The notes under the pieces: model-generated | Database searches by the model: none | What the model was told of the DNA's origin: nothing | What the model saw: the letters and a program-made list of their open reading frames with translations, nothing else | Assembly (NCBI GenBank): GCA_020054675.1 | Contig: JAIHAL010000008.1 | Coordinates: 124,001 to 188,000 of the forward strand | Reading direction: 5' to 3' | From: Oscillospiraceae bacterium | GTDB taxonomy: Bacteria > Bacillota > Clostridia > Oscillospirales > Ruminococcaceae | DNA length: 64,000 nucleotides | Translations under genes and position numbers: made by a program | Shown: positions 46,472 to 55,430 of the stretch, one piece after another | Layout: each line of letters begins with the position of its first letter | Numbering within the stretch: position 1 is the first letter of the stretch

Positions 46472-47860
46472 ATGAAAAAGTCAAAATCCGGCAAAAAGCT
46501 GCTTGCAAGCCTGCTTTCTTTCGGCATTGCCGCATCTTTGCTCGGCGGATGCTCGTCAGGTTCTTCCGGCTCAAAAGAAGATTCCTCAAAAAGTGAAGCA
46601 GAAAGCTCATCCGAAGCACAGGGAGAATCTCTTACAGTTAAAGGAGGCGAAGGCGCAACCGACCTTTCTATGTGGGTTTTTGTTGAAATCCATGGGCAGT
46701 TTTATGCCGAAATGGTAAAGGAATGGAATGCAAAAAATCCTGACAAGCAAATCAATCTGACTGTCACAACATATCCTTATGACGACATGCATAACAAGCT
46801 GACTCTTGCGCTCCAAAGCGGAGAAGGCGCTCCGGACCTTTGCGATATTGAAGTTGGAAAATTCCCTAATTTTCTTAAAGGAACACCACAGCTTGCAGAC
46901 CTTACCGAATATATAAAACCATATAAGGATTCAATAGTTCCTTCAAGACTTGCTCTTTACAGCAAAGACGGCAAAAATTACGGCGTCCCCACTCACGTTG
47001 GCGCAACCGTAATGTTCTATAATACCGAAATCCTCGACAAGGCCGGAGTGGATTACACAAAAATAAAAACTTGGGACGATTACCTTAAAGCAGGCAAAAA
47101 GGTTGTTGAGAAAACCGATGCTTATATGGGTACCATAGATACCGGCGGACTTAATAACTATCTTGCCGTGCTTGCTGAACTTGGCTCTGATTATACAACC
47201 GAAGACGGAAAGCCTAATGTTGATACACCTGAAATGGTAAAAGCGATTTCACTTTTCAAGTCATTTAAGGACGCCGGAATAAGCGAAATTATCGCCGGAG
47301 GGCATTCCGACACCGAAGAAGGCTTTGGAGAAATTGTTGCAGGCAAATTTGCAAGCGTAATTGAACCGCTTTGGTATATGTCAAGATTTACAAACTACAT
47401 GCCGGAACTTTCTGGGAAAATTGCAATTGCGCCTCTTCCTGTGTTTGAAGAAGGTCAAAAGCGTTCTGTCGGACTTGGCGGAACCGGTACAGTTGTAACA
47501 AAAACAAGCAAAAATCTTAAACTTGCCGCAGAATGGCTCACTTGGGCAAAGCTTTCCGAAGACGGGAATATTCAAATATGGAAAATCCTTGGCTTTGACC
47601 CTGTGAACACTGCTATGTGGACAAATAAAGAAGTGACCCACGACCCCGAAAATAAATATGTAAAATACTTCAAGAACAATCCGTTTGATGTGCTTAATGA
47701 AATCAGGGATGAAATAAGCCTTATCAAGTCAAACGAAGCCGTTCCGTCACTTGCAAATTATCTTTGCACCACCACATTCAATTCTATTTTTGAAGATGGC
47801 GCCGATATAGAAAAAGCACTTAAAGATGCTCAAGAACAGGTTGAACTTGAGCTCGGATAA
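46472..47860 (+). CDS. Extracellular sugar-binding lipoprotein, second importer
   Basis: 462 residues from ATG 46472 behind TAGGAGGAG. Signal peptide with lipobox LGGC (Cys27), a Ser/Lys/Glu linker (about 28-55), and the family 1 solute-binding fold ('GATDLSMWVFVEIHGQFYAEM', noted only as its first strand region, then 'ALQSGEGAPDLCDIEVGKF'). Sugar specificity cannot be read. It is divergent from the arabinofuranoside operon and followed by two permeases. Confidence 0.9.
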   Translation: MKKSKSGKKLLASLLSFGIAASLLGGCSSGSSGSKEDSSKSEAESSSEAQGESLTVKGGEGATDLSMWVFVEIHGQFYAEMVKEWNAKNPDKQINLTVTTYPYDDMHNKLTLALQSGEGAPDLCDIEVGKFPNFLKGTPQLADLTEYIKPYKDSIVPSRLALYSKDGKNYGVPTHVGATVMFYNTEILDKAGVDYTKIKTWDDYLKAGKKVVEKTDAYMGTIDTGGLNNYLAVLAELGSDYTTEDGKPNVDTPEMVKAISLFKSFKDAGISEIIAGGHSDTEEGFGEIVAGKFASVIEPLWYMSRFTNYMPELSGKIAIAPLPVFEEGQKRSVGLGGTGTVVTKTSKNLKLAAEWLTWAKLSEDGNIQIWKILGFDPVNTAMWTNKEVTHDPENKYVKYFKNNPFDVLNEIRDEISLIKSNEAVPSLANYLCTTTFNSIFEDGADIEKALKDAQEQVELELG

Positions 47861-47873
47861 ATTTGCCGCAAAA

Positions 47874-47912
47874 AAAGATATAATCCATCACAGAGTGGTG
47901 GATTATATCTTT
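47874..47912 (+). terminator. Intercistronic hairpin between second binding protein and permease
   Basis: An 18-bp stem, AAAGATATAATCCATCAC / GTGGTGGATTATATCTTT, with one G-U pair and a 3-base loop. It plays the same role as the hairpin at 44592-44620. Confidence 0.75.
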
Positions 47913-47930
47913 AAATAAAGGGGTTTTCAT

Positions 47931-48830
47931 ATGACTAAATTTTTCAAAAAATTTATTTACAACCAAAAAGTTGCGCCGTACATATTTATATTTCCTTTTG
48001 TGCTCATATTTTGCATATTTTTTATTTACCCTATGATTTATACGGTTGTTATGAGTTTTCAAAAGATACTTCCCGGAGAAAACGAGTTTATAGGGTTTTC
48101 AAATTACTCAAAGCTTTTTAGGGATTCAGTGTTTTTTAAGGCGGTAGCAAACAGTTTTGTCTACATGGTTCTTACCCTTGTTTTGCTCATACCTTTCCCC
48201 ATGCTTTTTGCCTGCATGATAAATTCGCGCACAATGGCTGCAAAAGAATTTTTCAAGTCGGTATTTTTTCTGCCAGCGCTGACTTCCGTTGTTGTGGCTG
48301 GAACCATTTTCAGGCTTGCTTTTTCGGAGTCCGATTCTTCCCTTATGAATCAATTTATTCAAATGCTGGGATTTACCCCGATAAAATGGCTTAAAATGAG
48401 GGAAACCGGTTTTGCCGTGCTGCTGCTTCTTGCCTGCTGGCGATGGACGGGCGTAAATATGCTTTATTTCCTTTCCGGACTTAAAAACATTCCCGAAGAG
48501 CTTTATGAATCGGCAGACATAGACGGCGCAAACAGTTGGGCAAAATTTACAAAAATAACTGTGCCCATGCTTAAACCGACAATAATTTATGTGATGACAA
48601 TAAGCGTTTATGCCGGACTTGCAATGTTTACCGAAAGCTATATGCTTTGGGGAGGAAACAATTCGCCTCAAAACATAGGCATAACCATAGTCGGATATCT
48701 TTACAGGCAGGGGATAGAAAAAAACAACATGGGATATGCTTCCGCAGTCGGAATAGTTCTCCTTGTGCTTGCCATGGTTTTAAATCTTACACAGCTTAAA
48801 ATAAACGGGCTGTTTAAAAAGGAGGATTAA
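47931..48830 (+). CDS. Sugar ABC transporter permease (MalF type), second importer
   Basis: 299 residues from ATG 47931 behind AAGGGGTTTTC. It starts with a short basic end, then six hydrophobic segments ('VAPYIFIFPFVLIFCIFFIY' first). The EAA loop 'ELYESADIDGANSWAKF' is near residue 200. It is followed two bases later by its partner permease. Confidence 0.9.
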   Translation: MTKFFKKFIYNQKVAPYIFIFPFVLIFCIFFIYPMIYTVVMSFQKILPGENEFIGFSNYSKLFRDSVFFKAVANSFVYMVLTLVLLIPFPMLFACMINSRTMAAKEFFKSVFFLPALTSVVVAGTIFRLAFSESDSSLMNQFIQMLGFTPIKWLKMRETGFAVLLLLACWRWTGVNMLYFLSGLKNIPEELYESADIDGANSWAKFTKITVPMLKPTIIYVMTISVYAGLAMFTESYMLWGGNNSPQNIGITIVGYLYRQGIEKNNMGYASAVGIVLLVLAMVLNLTQLKINGLFKKED

Positions 48831-48832
48831 TC

Positions 48833-49693
48833 ATGCCGAAAGAAAACATCAAATCCGGACGCAAACCAAACATGGTTTTAAGAATTATTATGGTTGCCTT
48901 TTTCTCCCTAATAGGGGTAATTCTCGTTTTGCCGTTTATATGCAATTTTGTTTCAACTTTTAAACCCGGCAACGAACTTATCCGGCACGGGCTTAACCTT
49001 ACTATTTCATCTGAAAACTTTACTCTTGCAAACTGGAAGTATCTGTTTGGCGGAACAACAAGTTATTTTACATGGTTTTCAAACAGCATGCTGCTGACTG
49101 TTCTGCAGGTTGTTTTCACTCTTGGAGTCAGCGCTTTTGTTGGATATGGCTTTGCCATGTATGATTTTAAAGGCAAAAATGCGATATTTATTTGTGTTTT
49201 GCTTATAATGATGGTGCCGTTTGAAATTTTAATGCTTCCCATGTACATGCAGATAATCAACATGAAGCTTGTCAACAGTTTTGCAGGCATAATACTTCCG
49301 TTTGTCGCAAATGCTTCATCCATATTCTTTTTCAGGCAGTATCTTTTGGGCATACCAAAATCAATCATTGATGCAGGACGCGTTGACGGGGCCTCGGAAT
49401 ACGGGATATTCTCCAAGCTTATTTTCCCCGTGATGAAACCGTCTTTTGCGGCAATGGGAATACTCAACACCATGGGTGCATGGAACAATTTCCTGTGGCC
49501 TATGCTGGTTTTAAGGGACGAGTCCAAATTTACCCTGCCGATAGGCTTAAATACTCTGCTTACTCCATACGGGAACAATTACGATTTGCTTATAGTAGGT
49601 TCATTTTTCTCCATCCTTCCTATTTTCATACTTTTCTTGTTTTTCCAAAGATATTTTATAGAAGGAATGACGGCAGGAGCGGTAAAAGGATAA
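48833..49693 (+). CDS. Sugar ABC transporter permease (MalG type), second importer
   Basis: 286 residues from ATG 48833, with the ribosome site AAGGAGG inside the end of the previous gene. Six hydrophobic segments; the EAA-type loop 'SIIDAGRVDGASEYGIF' is near residue 180. It ends with the usual 'QRYFIEGMTAGAVKG'. No ATPase follows. Confidence 0.92.
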   Translation: MPKENIKSGRKPNMVLRIIMVAFFSLIGVILVLPFICNFVSTFKPGNELIRHGLNLTISSENFTLANWKYLFGGTTSYFTWFSNSMLLTVLQVVFTLGVSAFVGYGFAMYDFKGKNAIFICVLLIMMVPFEILMLPMYMQIINMKLVNSFAGIILPFVANASSIFFFRQYLLGIPKSIIDAGRVDGASEYGIFSKLIFPVMKPSFAAMGILNTMGAWNNFLWPMLVLRDESKFTLPIGLNTLLTPYGNNYDLLIVGSFFSILPIFILFLFFQRYFIEGMTAGAVKG

Positions 49694-49720
49694 AAAAAGC
49701 CGGGATACCCGGCTTTTTTT
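49693..49720 (+). terminator. Terminator of the second importer operon
   Basis: Stem AAAAAGCCGGG / CCCGGCTTTTT with a 3-base loop and a T7 run, right after the permease stop. Confidence 0.9.
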
Positions 49721-49746
49721 ATTTAACAAATCAATAAAATAAATTG

Positions 49747-49775
49747 TTGAATTGCATTTGTTTTGCTGATATAAT
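49747..49775 (+). promoter_or_regulatory. Promoter of the HTH-sensor regulator
   Basis: TTGAAT (49747-49752), 17-bp spacer, TATAAT (49770-49775), 38 bases before the ATG. Confidence 0.65.
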
Positions 49776-49812
49776 AAAATAAAACTAAACTTTTTGCCTG
49801 TGGGAGATTTGT

Positions 49813-50736
49813 ATGATTGAATTGTTTACTTCCGACGAAATGCTGAGTTTCTGCAAGGCAATGTCGTCAAAACTGCGCATTGATATTTTAAAATATATTT
49901 CCAAAAACGAAACATCAAGCCTTAACGATATAGCCGAATATTTTGGGATAAGCAACGCGGCGGTCACGCAAAACATAAAAGTGCTTGCTGAAGCAAATTT
50001 GGTGGATTTTAAAATTATTCCCGCTAAAAGAGGAGTAAAAAAAGTTTGTTTTCCAAAGTATGACAAGATTCTTTTTTCGGTTTCAAAGGATTTTGATGAA
50101 AATTCCATGTATCAGGTAGACGTTCCCATAGGTCATTACACCAAATACGAAGTATATCCTACCTGCGGGCTTGCAACGGTTTCTTCCCTTATAGGCAAGG
50201 AAGATGACCCGCGGTATTTTGATTCTCCCGAGCGGATTGATGCGGGAATACTTTGGATGCGCAAAGGCTTTGTGGAATACAGGATTCCAAATTATTTAAA
50301 GGAAAATCAGATCCCTGTGGAAATACAGATTTCCCTTGAAATTTCGTCCGAAGCGCCGGGAAGCGCTGAAAACTGGCCAAGCGACATATATTTTCAATTC
50401 AATGGCACAAACCTCGGATATTGGACAAGCCCAGGAGATTATGCAAAAACACATGGGCTTTATACCCCTTCGTGGTGGGAATATAACTGGAACCAATACG
50501 GACTTTTAAAACTTTTATCAATAAACGAACAGGGAACTTTTATTGATGCAAAACTGATTTCGCATATCACAATAAAGGATTTGAATCTTGATTACAAAAG
50601 CAATTTCATATTCCGCATAGGCGTTCCGGATTCGGCGGAAAACGTTGGGGGGCTTACCATATTTGGCAAGGGTTTTGGAAATTACAGTCAAAATATCCGG
50701 ATAAGGGTATTCTTAAAAAATAAGTCCGAACAATAA
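49813..50736 (+). CDS. ArsR-like winged-helix regulator fused to a beta-rich sensor domain
   Basis: 307 residues from ATG 49813 behind GTGGGAG. Residues about 1-95 are a winged helix of the ArsR type ('MSSKLRIDILKYISKNE', 'LNDIAEYFGISNAAVTQNIK'). The remaining 200 residues are predicted mainly beta, rich in Trp/Tyr/Gly ('FQFNGTNLGYWTSPGDY', 'PSWWEYNWNQYG') and look like a jelly-roll or carbohydrate-binding sandwich. ArsR proteins are usually about 100 residues with metal sites; none is seen here. Position after a sugar importer suggests a sugar-sensing one-component regulator. I cannot name the sensor family. Confidence 0.78.
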   Translation: MIELFTSDEMLSFCKAMSSKLRIDILKYISKNETSSLNDIAEYFGISNAAVTQNIKVLAEANLVDFKIIPAKRGVKKVCFPKYDKILFSVSKDFDENSMYQVDVPIGHYTKYEVYPTCGLATVSSLIGKEDDPRYFDSPERIDAGILWMRKGFVEYRIPNYLKENQIPVEIQISLEISSEAPGSAENWPSDIYFQFNGTNLGYWTSPGDYAKTHGLYTPSWWEYNWNQYGLLKLLSINEQGTFIDAKLISHITIKDLNLDYKSNFIFRIGVPDSAENVGGLTIFGKGFGNYSQNIRIRVFLKNKSEQ

Positions 50737-50768
50737 ACACAGGGGCCGTTTTGGTCCCTGTGTTTATT
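50732..50768. terminator. Bidirectional terminator between the regulator and lysA
   Basis: Arms AATAAACACAGGG (50732-50744) and CCCTGTGTTTATT (50756-50768) form a 13-bp stem between two convergent stop codons. Confidence 0.85.
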
Positions 50769-52052
50769 TCACACCAATATTTTCCCCTTTTCCCCGTACT
50801 TTCCGAGGATATCGCAGAAGTCGAACGTTGCAAAGTAATCGGCAGGAGTTTCGGCGCGGCGGATAAGCTGCACGGAGCCGTCCTCTTTAAGCAGCAGTTC
50901 GGCGGAGCGCAGTTTGCCGTTGTAGTTGTATCCCATTGCAAAGCCATGCGCGCCGGTATCATGGATTACGACATAATCCCCTGTTTTGATTTCCGGCAGC
51001 ATCCTGTCGATTGCAAACTTGTCGTTGTTTTCGCAAAGGCCGCCGGTAACGTCATACTTGTGGTCGCAAGGGGCGTTTTCCTTTCCAAGTACGGTTATGT
51101 GGTGGTATGCCCCGTACATTGCCGGACGCATGAGGTTTGCGGCGCAGGCATCAAGCCCTATGTAATCCTTATGGGTATGCTTCTGGTGCAAAACCTTTGC
51201 CACAAGGTGTCCGTACGGCGCAAGCATATATCTTCCAAGCTCGGTATAGATTGCAACATCTCCCATTCCGGCGGGAACAAGAATTTCCTCAAAAGCCTTT
51301 CTCACTCCGTCGGCAATTTTGAAAATATCGTTTTCCTCGCCCTCAGGACGGTAGTTTATGCCTATTCCTCCCGAAAGGTTGATGAATTTTATATCCGCTC
51401 CGGTTTCGTTTTTAAGTTCAACCGCAGTGGTAAAAAGTATCCTTGCAAGCGCCGGATAGTAGTCATTCGAAACCGTATTGCTTGCAAGAAAAGCATGCAG
51501 TCCGAATCTTTTTGCGCCCTTTGCTTTAAGGATTTTAAAGCCCTCGGTGAGCTGTTCCCTTGTAAAGCCGTATTTTGCCTCGCCGGGAGTGTCCATAATC
51601 TGGCTTTCAATCTTAAAAAGTCCGCCGGGATTATAGCGGCAGCAAATTGTTTCGGGAATTCCCGCAATTTCTTCAAGAAAATCTATATGAGTTATATCAT
51701 CAAGGTTTATTGTTGCGCCAAGTTTTGCGGCAAGGGCATAATCCTCGCGCGGGGTCACATTTGAGGAAAACATGATTTCCTCTCCGGAAAGTCCGCAGGC
51801 ATCGCTCATCATAAGTTCCGTAAGCGAGGAGCAGTCAGCACCGCAGCCCTCTTCCTTTAAAATTTTAAGTATGAACGGGTTGGGCGTAGCCTTTACGGCA
51901 AAATACTCCTTAAAGCCTTTGTTCCACGAAAATGCCTGTTTTAAGCGCCTTGCGTTTTCTCTTATTCCCTTTTCGTCATAAATGTGGAATGGTGTCGGAT
52001 AGGTTTTTACGATTTCCTTTACTTGTTCAAGGGTGACAAACGGTTTTTTCAT
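50769..52052 (-). CDS. lysA: Diaminopimelate decarboxylase
   Basis: 427 residues. It makes L-lysine from meso-diaminopimelate with PLP. Fold type III alanine-racemase-like barrel: PLP lysine Lys54 in YFAVKATPNP, 'SGGIGINYRPEG', and 'ALGRYM'-type 'TELGRYMLAPYG' in the sheet domain, plus the active-site 'CENNDKFAIDR' cysteine near 345. Other lysine genes are not nearby. Its upstream gap carries repeat element H. Confidence 0.92.
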   Translation of the reverse strand: MKKPFVTLEQVKEIVKTYPTPFHIYDEKGIRENARRLKQAFSWNKGFKEYFAVKATPNPFILKILKEEGCGADCSSLTELMMSDACGLSGEEIMFSSNVTPREDYALAAKLGATINLDDITHIDFLEEIAGIPETICCRYNPGGLFKIESQIMDTPGEAKYGFTREQLTEGFKILKAKGAKRFGLHAFLASNTVSNDYYPALARILFTTAVELKNETGADIKFINLSGGIGINYRPEGEENDIFKIADGVRKAFEEILVPAGMGDVAIYTELGRYMLAPYGHLVAKVLHQKHTHKDYIGLDACAANLMRPAMYGAYHHITVLGKENAPCDHKYDVTGGLCENNDKFAIDRMLPEIKTGDYVVIHDTGAHGFAMGYNYNGKLRSAELLLKEDGSVQLIRRAETPADYFATFDFCDILGKYGEKGKILV

Positions 52053-52117
52053 CTTTCAACATCCGCCTCGTTTCTTTATGTATATACAAAATAGTATTAC
52101 ATTTTTCGTGTTTTGTC

Positions 52118-52599
52118 AATTTAGTTGTTAGTTGGATAGTTGTTAGTAGTTAGTTTTTTAGAAATTAGAGATTAGATGTTAGAGGTTAGAAAAAGCGTCC
52201 CGTCCTAATAAGAAAAGACTTTCGGCTGATAAAGTTATTAAGGCAAGCAAAATAAAAGACCTGCTTTTCGTAGTAAAATTGGAGTGGTGAGCACCAAGGC
52301 GAAAAGCAGGTCATATTTTTGTAGCCGTCATTCGCCGAGCAGGGCACAAACGAATGTGCAGTGCCCGTTGCCCTTTTAGTCGTTAGTTGTTAGACGTTAG
52401 ATGTTAGATGCTGGTAAATTAAAATAAGACCTTTAATGCCGAAAATAGCCAACTCTAATTTCTAACCTCTAATCTCTAACTTCTAAACGTCTCCGGACAA
52501 AAAGTCACTGGGGGTTGCTTAATAACTTTATTTGCTTTTAAATTAAGTGGAGGGGGTGAAACCCCCTCCAAAATAAAGTAAAATTACAAAAACTAACCA
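52118..52599. repeat. Mosaic intergenic element, copy H
   Basis: Gap between birA and lysA. Order: TTAG ends and heptads (about 52123-52190), CTAATAAG.../...TTATTAAG module, the 55-nt hairpin (52258-52312), the GGGCAC/TGTGCCC-type cassette in reverse (52340-52370), then heptads (about 52376-52410), an A/T core, inverted heptads (about 52452-52487), a GGAGGGGG/CCCCCTCC hairpin (52549-52572) that probably terminates birA, and AAAACTAACCACTAAAA merging with the birA stop codon. Confidence 0.82.
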
Positions 52600-53565
52600 C
52601 TAAAACCGTACACTGATTTCACCGCTGTTGAGGATGTGTTCCTCGCCGTCTTGGGTTTTAACTAAAAGCCTTGCATTCTGGTCGATGCCGACGACAACGG
52701 CAGAATACGAAACGCCGGGAGCGGTAACAGTAACCTCGCGTCCGATTACATTTGAACGGCTTATATATTCGGACATGAATTCCCTTGTATGCATTTTTTC
52801 AAAATACTGCTCAAAGACGTTGAGAATTTCCGCTATAAGGTTGCAGCGCAAAACCGTTTTCCCGGTTTCGGCAAAAAGTGAGGTTGCAATTTTTTCAAGC
52901 TCGCCGGAAAAATGTTTTGTATTTACGTTTATGCCGATGCCGACTACGGCATAATCAAGCTTTCCGGTTTCAAAATTCATGCCGGCCTCGGTAAGGATTC
53001 CGCAGACCTTTTTGCCGCCGATAAAAATATCGTTGACCCATTTTATTTTTGCGTCAAGCCCCGTAATGTTCTGGATTGCCCTTGCGACCGCCGCGGCGGC
53101 GCATGATGTTATAAGCTGGGCGTCCTCCATTGAAAGTTCGGGCCTAAGTATTATGCTCATGTAAACCCCTCCGCCGGGGGAATAAAAGTTTCTGTTAAGC
53201 CTTCCCCTGCCCTTTGTCTGGGATTCCGCAATTATTGCCGTCCCATGTTCCCCGCCGATTTGGGCAAGGCTTTTGGCAAAATTATTAGTTGAATCTATGC
53301 TTTTGAAAACGTCCATTTTTTTCCCGAAAGCATGGGTTTTAAGCAAAGGCTTTATGCTCTGCTCGGAAAGAATGTCGCTTCCCGGCGCAAGACAATACCC
53401 CTTGTTTGTGACTGCGCTTATTATATATCCCTCTTCTTTAAGAGTTTTTACAGTTTTCCAAACGGCGCTTCTGGTTATGCCAAGCTTTTGAGCAATAAAG
53501 CTTCCGGAAATGCTTTTGCCTTTGTTTTCTTCAAGAATCTCAAGAATTTTTTCTTTCATGGACAA
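52600..53565 (-). CDS. birA: Biotin-[acetyl-CoA carboxylase] ligase / biotin repressor
   Basis: 321 residues from TTG 53565, 6 bases after AGGAGGGG; ATG 53559 is a slightly worse alternative. The N-terminal helix-turn-helix (about 5-60, 'ISGSFIAQKLGITRSAVWK') marks the dual repressor type. The ligase core has GRGRLNRNFYSPGGGVYMS, 'KWVNDIFIGGKKVCGIL' and a small C-terminal SH3-like barrel. It biotinylates carboxylases and represses biotin genes. The stop codon (TTTTAG) is shared with the end of repeat element H. Confidence 0.95.
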   Translation of the reverse strand: MSMKEKILEILEENKGKSISGSFIAQKLGITRSAVWKTVKTLKEEGYIISAVTNKGYCLAPGSDILSEQSIKPLLKTHAFGKKMDVFKSIDSTNNFAKSLAQIGGEHGTAIIAESQTKGRGRLNRNFYSPGGGVYMSIILRPELSMEDAQLITSCAAAAVARAIQNITGLDAKIKWVNDIFIGGKKVCGILTEAGMNFETGKLDYAVVGIGINVNTKHFSGELEKIATSLFAETGKTVLRCNLIAEILNVFEQYFEKMHTREFMSEYISRSNVIGREVTVTAPGVSYSAVVVGIDQNARLLVKTQDGEEHILNSGEISVRF

Positions 53566-53845
53566 TTTATACCCCTCCTGCAAACCCTTATTCCGTCAAC
53601 GCTTCCAAATTTATGATTATATACTATCATAAATTGCACAACGCGTCAATTGCTTTTTGAATAATATTTGTATTATTAGGACAAAATTATTATTTTTCGA
53701 CAATTTTTTTGTCACGCTTTTTTTGAAAAAAATTGCAATGCACAAAAAATCATGTATATTTCTCCCTTTGAATGAAACACTATTACTGCAAAAATAACAA
53801 ATAAACACATATTTCACAAAATAATCATTTGGAGGGATTGCAAAA

Positions 53846-54388
53846 ATGAAAGCTACGGGAATAGTAAGGCGCATAGATGATTTGGGACGTGTTGTCATCC
53901 CAAAGGAAATAAGGCGCACGATGAGGATACGCGAAGGCGACCCGCTTGAAATTTATACAAGCGCCGACGGAGAAGTAATCTTCAAAAAATATTCCGCAAT
54001 AAACGAAATGTCCACAAATGCCACCCAAGTTGCCGAAGTCATGACAAAGCTTGCCGGATGTCCTGTTGTGGTATTTGACCGCGACCACGTGGTTGCCGTT
54101 GCGGGAGCGCAAAAGAAAGAATTCAGCGAAAGGAGGGTTTCGCAAGCTCTTGAAGAAATAATTGAGCACCGCAAAACGTACCTTTACCAAAAGGCGGGCG
54201 ACCCGAAGATGTGTCCGGTTGAGGGCATAGACCGTCCGGCAATAGCCTGCGCCCCGATTGTTTCGGCCGGGGATGTAACCGGCGCAGTAGCCTTTTTAAG
54301 CCCCGGAGGGGATGCCGTTGCAACAGATGTTCAAGCAAACCTCATACAGGCCGCGGCTCAATTTTTAGGAAAACAGGTGGAAGAGTAA
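53846..54388 (+). CDS. spoVT: Stage V sporulation protein T (SpoVT)
   Basis: 180 residues. AbrB-type swapped-hairpin DNA-binding domain at 1-50 (GIVRRIDDLGRVVIPKEIRR), then a GAF-like sensor (55-180). In Bacillus SpoVT tunes sigma-G genes late in spore formation, so this gene is good evidence for sporulation. ATG 53846 follows TTGGAGGGA. A sigma-G-like pair (GTATA at 53754, CACTATT at 53778, 19-base spacing) is weak and not relied on. Confidence 0.95.
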   Translation: MKATGIVRRIDDLGRVVIPKEIRRTMRIREGDPLEIYTSADGEVIFKKYSAINEMSTNATQVAEVMTKLAGCPVVVFDRDHVVAVAGAQKKEFSERRVSQALEEIIEHRKTYLYQKAGDPKMCPVEGIDRPAIACAPIVSAGDVTGAVAFLSPGGDAVATDVQANLIQAAAQFLGKQVEE

Positions 54389-54461
54389 TCTTTTTGCCCT
54401 TTTGGTACTTGATTTTATTTTTCGTATGTGATATAATCCTTATGTGCACAATACTTTGCCT

Positions 54462-54486
54462 AAAAGACCGGAACCTTCCGGTCTTT
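54462..54486 (+). terminator. Terminator of spoVT
   Basis: Stem AAAGACCGGAA / TTCCGGTCTTT with a 2-base loop, followed by CGTTTTT. The repeat element starts in this T run. Confidence 0.85.
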
Positions 54487-54855
54487 CGTTTTTAGTTGTT
54501 AGCAACATAGTAATTAGTTGTTAGTTTTAGTATTTTTCATTTTAAGGTTTTATTTAACTGCCTTAATAAGAAAAAGCTTTCCGCTGATAAAGTCATTAAG
54601 ACTAACGGAGATAAAGACCTGCTTTTCGTCGTAAAATTGGAGTAGTGCGCACCGAGGCGAAAAGCAGGTCAACAGTAACAAGCCGTTATTCGCCGAGCAG
54701 GGCACAAACGAATGTGCAGTGCCCGTTGCCGGCGAATAGGCGGACGAAAGTAGGCAGGGGGTGCATAAGAACTTATTATGCTTAAATGCCAATGAGGGGG
54801 ACAGCGTCACCCTATTTAGAAGTTAGAAGTTAGAAATTAGAAATTAGAAATTAGA
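54487..54855. repeat. Mosaic intergenic element, copy I
   Basis: Between spoVT and rimP. Order: TTAG end inserted in the terminator T run, the CTTAATAAG.../CATTAAG module (about 54560-54600), the 55-nt hairpin with one extra A (54616-54671), the GGGCAC/TGTGCCC-type cassette in reverse (54699-54727), a shortened C/G end, and heptads GTTAGAA/ATTAGAA (54819-54855). It sits directly in front of the rimP operon. Confidence 0.8.
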
Positions 54856-54895
54856 TATATGCAAATAAAAAACATTGAAATAAAAAAATGAAAGG

Positions 54896-55402
54896 ATGAT
54901 GTTTGGTTTGTCATCAAACAAGGGAGGAAATACCATCCGCAAGGTATGGGAGCTTGCAGAGCCTCTTGCAAAGGAGCTTGGAGTTTCAATTTGGGATGTT
55001 GTATTTGAAAAGGAGGGCGCAAACTGGTACCTCAGAGTCTTTATAGACCGCGACGAGGGAATAGACCTTGATATTTGCGAAGCGTTTTCCAGACCGTTCA
55101 GCAAAATGCTTGACGAAGCCGACCCGATTGAACAGAGCTATATACTTGAAGTAGGTTCGGTAGGGCTTGCAAGGGAACTTAAACGGCCGGAGCATTTTGA
55201 AAGATTTATAGGAAGTCCGGTGCGGATAAGGCTGATACGCGCTCAAAACGGGGTAAAAGAGTTTATTGCAAAGCTTTTGGCTTATAATAAAGATGGCATA
55301 ACGCTTTCGGCGGGCGAAGAGGAATTTGAAATAAGCCTTAAAGATACGGCTTTCGTAAAACTTTGCGACGACGAGGATATAGAAGACGAACTTTTTGAAT
55401 AA
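54896..55402 (+). CDS. rimP: Ribosome maturation factor RimP
   Basis: About 164-168 residues; it assists 30S subunit assembly. The RimP N-domain runs 'VWELAEPLAKELGVSIWDVVFEKEG', described here only by its position (about 17-40), followed by 'WYLRVFIDRDEGIDL' and 'EDCEAFSR'-type residues, and a C-terminal SH3-like part ('IRLIRAQNGVKEFIAKL'). The start is uncertain: ATG 54896 or 54899 overlap the AAAGGA site, so TTG 54908 may be the true start. It is the first gene of the translation operon. Confidence 0.92.
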   Translation: MMFGLSSNKGGNTIRKVWELAEPLAKELGVSIWDVVFEKEGANWYLRVFIDRDEGIDLDICEAFSRPFSKMLDEADPIEQSYILEVGSVGLARELKRPEHFERFIGSPVRIRLIRAQNGVKEFIAKLLAYNKDGITLSAGEEEFEISLKDTAFVKLCDDEDIEDELFE

Positions 55403-55430
55403 CAACCAACAATTGGAGGAAAAAACCAGC

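Noticed and set aside
53754-53784. Sigma-G promoter for spoVT
   Set aside because: GTATA and CACTATT are 19 bases apart and the -10 has a mismatch; too weak to list as a feature.
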